Shown here one piece after another: positions 61,172-64,000 of a stretch of DNA of 64,000 nucleotides. Each line of letters opens with the position of its first letter. Within the stretch, counting starts at the first letter, position 1. Origin of the DNA: Saprospiraceae bacterium. Lineage in GTDB: Bacteria; Bacteroidota; Bacteroidia; Chitinophagales; Saprospiraceae. Under the pieces are notes generated by a model. The model saw only the letters and a program-made list of their open reading frames with translations, made no database searches and had not been told where the DNA came from. The position numbers and the translations under genes are program-made. Location: positions 115,031-179,030 of the forward strand of contig JANQLV010000024.1 of NCBI GenBank assembly GCA_028280415.1, read 5' to 3'.

Positions 61172-62176
61172 ATGTCAAGACCATTGTACATCACTATTAA
61201 AATCTTATTGAGCTGTCTGATTATCTTTAAGGCTCAGGGAGATATCAATGCGCAAAATGGAAACAATCCTTTTGACCTTGATCATAGGCTTTCAAAAACC
61301 GTAGATCAGGATACTTCTACCCGGGTTCAGGGAGATAATAATCCCTTTGATTTATCTTCCAGGGCCTCTGAATTACCTGCCAGCAAGGATAGTATCGGGC
61401 TTGCTCCGCAAACACCTGAAAACCCCTTCGATATCCAAAGAACGGAAGTTCCTCAAAAGGAGCAGGCAGATCCTGTAAAAATTATCCCTTCAAGGCAAGC
61501 AGAGCAGGAGCGTATCCCCGAGGATAAACGCAGTGGATTTTTGTTTTGGGCAATCCTGACAATGATGATTATGCTGGCCTTACTTTTTACCTTGTACCGC
61601 TCTCTGATTGGTAAAATTTACCGGGCGTTTATTAATGAGAATATTTTGAAATTATTGCAGAGAGAGCAAAGCTTGGTTATTTCCGTTCCCTATTTCTTTT
61701 TGTATATCCTCTTCTTTCTAAGTGCTGGTATGCTGCTATTTCAGCTGGCTTATTACTATGGCTATCTGCCTTATAAAATGAATTACCTGATATATTGTAT
61801 CCTGGGTACAGCTGCTTTTTTCACTATAAAACATATCATCCTTAAATTCCTTGAATTGGTTTTTCCAATTTCCAAGGAAGTCAAGCAATATAGTTTCACC
61901 ATTGTTATTTTCAGCATAATCCTGGGAATCATACTCATCCCCTTCAATGTATTTATCGCTTTTGCACCTGATACACTGACTTATCCCGGACTCATGGGAG
62001 CTATTATAGCTATCATAGCTGTGTATTTATTCCGATCCCTGAGGGGGATTTTTATTGGAAGTAAATTCCTTGCATTTCATAAATTTCATTTTTTTATGTA
62101 CATTTGCATCGTCGAAATTGCTCCTTGCATTGTGTTAATCAAATTACTGCTACTGAACGGAGCTAATATTCAATAA
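61172..62176 (+). CDS. DUF4271 membrane protein with NPFD repeats
   Basis: 334 residues. A hydrophobic N-terminal segment is followed by a periplasmic, low-complexity region containing three copies of NPFD-[LI] at about 32-36, 57-61 and 84-88, 25 to 27 residues apart. Seven or so membrane helices begin at about 125 (GFLFWAILTMMIMLALLF and onwards). DUF4271 genes are typically next to hemD in Bacteroidota, as here (26 bases). Role unknown. Confidence 0.85.
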   Translation: MSRPLYITIKILLSCLIIFKAQGDINAQNGNNPFDLDHRLSKTVDQDTSTRVQGDNNPFDLSSRASELPASKDSIGLAPQTPENPFDIQRTEVPQKEQADPVKIIPSRQAEQERIPEDKRSGFLFWAILTMMIMLALLFTLYRSLIGKIYRAFINENILKLLQREQSLVISVPYFFLYILFFLSAGMLLFQLAYYYGYLPYKMNYLIYCILGTAAFFTIKHIILKFLELVFPISKEVKQYSFTIVIFSIILGIILIPFNVFIAFAPDTLTYPGLMGAIIAIIAVYLFRSLRGIFIGSKFLAFHKFHFFMYICIVEIAPCIVLIKLLLLNGANIQ

Positions 62177-62201
62177 GATTTTATATCAAGAATCATTTTG
62201 G

Positions 62202-62981
62202 ATGGCTATAAATGGAAAAGCTGTGGGTGAAACTTATAAGAAAATCAAAAGTATTTTAATCTCACAACCTAAACCGGAGCGTTCCCCCTACTACGAGCTC
62301 GAAAAAAAATACGGTCTACAGATTGACTGGCGTCAATTCATTCAGGTAGAGCCCGTATCTGCTAAAGAGTTTCGTAAAAACCGGATTCGCCCAGACGAAT
62401 ATTCTGCTATCATTTTTACCAGTAAAAATGCGATAGATCATTTTTTCCGTATTTGTGAAGAAATGCGGATTAAAATGTCCCAGGAAACCAAGTATTTCTG
62501 TCTTTCCGAGGCAATTTCCAATTATTTACAAAAGTTTATTGTCTATAGAAAGCGTAAGGTTTTTACAGGTAAACGAAAAATTCCGGATCTCAAATCCTAT
62601 CTACTGAAATACAAAGCTTCAGAAAAATTTCTCTTGCCCTGTTCTAATCTAGGTGCTAAAGATGTTTCTGCTTTTTTGGACGAACTGGAACTGGATTGGC
62701 AAGATGCTATGATGTATAAAACCGTTAGTAGTGATCTTTCTGATTTGAGTGATGTTTTTTACGATGTATTAGTTTTCTTTAGTCCACTAGGAATTACCTC
62801 GCTTTACGAAAATTTCCCTGATTTCAAACAAAACGAAACCAGAATTGCCGTTTTTGGAAATAGTACTTCAAAAGCTGTTCTGGAAAGGGGGCTAAACATT
62901 AATATTAAAGCACCTGCTCCTGATACACCGTCTATGACAATGGCCTTAGAAAAGTATTTACAAGTTTCTAATAAAGAGTAA
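62202..62981 (+). CDS. hemD: Uroporphyrinogen-III synthase
   Basis: 259 residues. The two alpha/beta domains of HemD are seen. YSAIIFTSKNAIDHFF is the diagnostic first-domain motif. The second domain has VLVFFSPLGITSLYENFP and IAVFGNSTSKAVLERG (S/T-rich tetrapyrrole loop). Closes hydroxymethylbilane to uroporphyrinogen III in heme and siroheme synthesis. No other hem gene is in the window. Confidence 0.9.
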   Translation: MAINGKAVGETYKKIKSILISQPKPERSPYYELEKKYGLQIDWRQFIQVEPVSAKEFRKNRIRPDEYSAIIFTSKNAIDHFFRICEEMRIKMSQETKYFCLSEAISNYLQKFIVYRKRKVFTGKRKIPDLKSYLLKYKASEKFLLPCSNLGAKDVSAFLDELELDWQDAMMYKTVSSDLSDLSDVFYDVLVFFSPLGITSLYENFPDFKQNETRIAVFGNSTSKAVLERGLNINIKAPAPDTPSMTMALEKYLQVSNKE

Positions 62982-63036
62982 GCCATTCCACTTTACTTTT
63001 ATCGAGCCCCCCTATTTCTTTCAAAATCACCAATTT

Positions 63037-63963
63037 ATGAAACAGGGTTTGTTGTGTTTTCTCTATTTTTCTATGCTACCATTTGTAGCAGCAGGTCAGA
63101 GTTGGCGGACAGGGTATACTCCTTTAAATAGTATTTATCGGGATACAGGTTTGTTAAAAAAACTAGATCATAAGCTTGAAAAAGACTTAGGTACTCTCCC
63201 TGCGTCTAATCGGGAATTCATCAGAGAAATTTATACAGATCGGGTCGAAACCATTAAGGAAAATATCGAAAACGAACATTACTTATTTGATACTCCTATT
63301 AATAACTATCTCGATCAAATTCTTCAAGAAATTTTAATAGCTAATCCCGAACTCCCTAAATCGGAAATAAATCTTTTCGTAAGCCGATACCCTTCTCCCA
63401 ATGCAAGTTGTCTGGGTGAAGGCAGTATTGTTTTTAATATTGGTTTGATCCGACGCTTGGAAAATGAAGATCAAATTGCTTTTGTTTTGTGCCACGAACT
63501 CGCCCACTACATGGATCATCATGTCAATAATAATATTGAAAAAACCGGTAATAGCCTGGCTTCCCTGGAAGACAATGCAAAAATTAAAAAAATCAAAAAA
63601 TCAAAATATAATCGACAAGCCCAATTGGAACAATTACTTAGTGGTCTAGTATATAATAATCGCTTACACAGTCGTATGGACGAGTCTAGTGCAGACTCTT
63701 TGGGAATGAATTTTTATTTAAAAACAGATTATGCGCCGCAGGAAGCGTTAAATTGTATATTGCTACTTGATCAACTGGATACGGACAAATACGTTGGTAC
63801 TCCAGATATAAAAAAGTGGTTTAATTTTAAAGAATATCCTTTTAAGGATCGATGGTTGCAAGAGCGTAAAGTAGGGCTCAGTAAAATGAAGGTAAATAGA
63901 GACTGTCCTCTTCCCCTAAGCCGCAACCGGTTTAAAGTAGAGTCTATGATTAATTTGCTCTAG
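63037..63963 (+). pseudogene. M48 family metallopeptidase, cut by an insertion sequence
   Basis: Signal peptide ending VAAGQ, then an M48 peptidase with zinc motif HELAHYMDH and downstream ligand Glu in ESSADSLGM. The body fits the family up to about residue 289 (SKMKVNRD). The remaining 19 codons (from about 63904) and the stop TAG at 63961 lie in DNA that also encodes a transposase C-terminus on the opposite strand. The gene is therefore truncated by an insertion and its original 3-prime end is missing or beyond the IS. It might still yield a catalytic domain. Confidence 0.75.
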
Positions 63964-64000
63964 TTCATCCGGCGTCAAATAGTCGATAGAACTATGAGGC
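63904..64000. mobile_element. Right end of an insertion sequence (probably IS3 or IS481 type)
   Basis: TGTCCTCTTCCCC from 63904 begins with the TG typical of IS3-family termini and is followed by the C-terminal part of a transposase on the minus strand. The other end of the element lies outside the window. Boundary is inferred to within a few bases. Confidence 0.6.
63916..64000 (-). CDS. Transposase C-terminus (rve type), cut by window edge
   Basis: Read on the minus strand from base 64000, 27 codons and a TAG stop at 63916-63918 encode PHSSIDYLTPDELEQINHR and then LYFKPVAA. This matches the conserved RPHSSLxYLTPxE ending of IS3/IS481 DDE transposases. The frame is open to the window edge. 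It is too short for a standard ORF cut-off. Confidence 0.72.
   Translation of the reverse strand, partial: PHSSIDYLTPDELEQINHRLYFKPVAA

Noticed and set aside
1..64000. tRNA, rRNA, CRISPR array or riboswitch
   Set aside because: All gaps were read; no cloverleaf, spaced direct-repeat array or conserved aptamer was recognised. A covariance-model scan would be needed to exclude small RNAs.

Overview
The window reads as a chromosomal segment of a Bacteroidota bacterium, probably a marine or sludge member of the Saprospiria. Three secreted proteins end in type IX secretion (T9SS) type A sorting domains. Several genes carry a TAnnTTTG-like -7 element, and most lack a Shine-Dalgarno sequence. A DUF4271 gene lies next to hemD, and one locus pairs an ECF sigma factor with a membrane anti-sigma/beta-barrel protein. 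Base composition is fairly even and AT-rich. I see no rRNA, tRNA, CRISPR array or prophage. The only mobile DNA found is the end of an insertion sequence at the right edge. The lineage is inferred from gene content, not from a marker tree.

Layout. 1-4.2 kb (+): acyl-CoA catabolism operon (acyl-CoA dehydrogenase cut by the window edge, SDR dehydrogenase, enoyl-CoA hydratase/isomerase, medium-chain reductase). 4.3-7.7 kb (-): secreted two-domain 3-keto-glycoside hydrolase-like (DUF1080) protein, Gfo/Idh/MocA oxidoreductase, TPR membrane protein. 8.1-12.7 kb (-): TRAP transporter dctP-dctQ-dctM, a protein closely resembling plant glucuronokinase, and a GalU-type nucleotidyltransferase. These five genes together look like a route from imported glucuronate to UDP-glucuronate. 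12.8-25.4 kb: lipoprotein, S9 peptidase, T9SS cargo, first copy of a paralogous helical protein family, small zinc-ribbon protein, PLP dehydratase, PRMT-like methyltransferase and amino-acid-dioxygenase-like enzyme. 25.7-31.4 kb: SF2 helicase, thioredoxin lipoprotein, uvrC, and the second paralog.

31.6-43.9 kb: two T9SS proteins, topoisomerase IV subunit A, an MscS channel, and an ECF sigma factor overlapping a gene whose product appears to span both membranes (cytoplasmic anti-sigma segment, inner-membrane helix, long linker, outer-membrane barrel). Then an alpha/beta hydrolase, DUF547 lipoprotein, smpB, a 43-residue membrane protein and a YbjQ protein. 44-50.5 kb: DPP-IV-type peptidase, an XRE regulator of the RamB/ScfR type, membrane-bound MutS-like ATPase, DJ-1/PfpI lipoprotein. 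50.5-52 kb (-): a TetR-SRPBCC-membrane protein operon with two copies of a probable TetR operator upstream. 52.2-60.3 kb: LytTR two-component pair, beta-barrel protein, flavin amine oxidase, DUF4139 protein with an inserted carboxypeptidase-regulatory-like domain, OmpR-type two-component pair. 60.5-64 kb (+): DUF1573 protein behind phased repeats and a palindrome, DUF4271, hemD, and an M48 metallopeptidase cut by an IS element whose transposase C-terminus runs off the window on the minus strand.

The strongest candidates for something new are the glucuronate-salvage operon and the sigma/dual-membrane anti-sigma pair. Next are the duplicated TetR operator, the phased repeats before the DUF1573 gene, and a small family of TTCG/CGAA palindromes scattered between genes.
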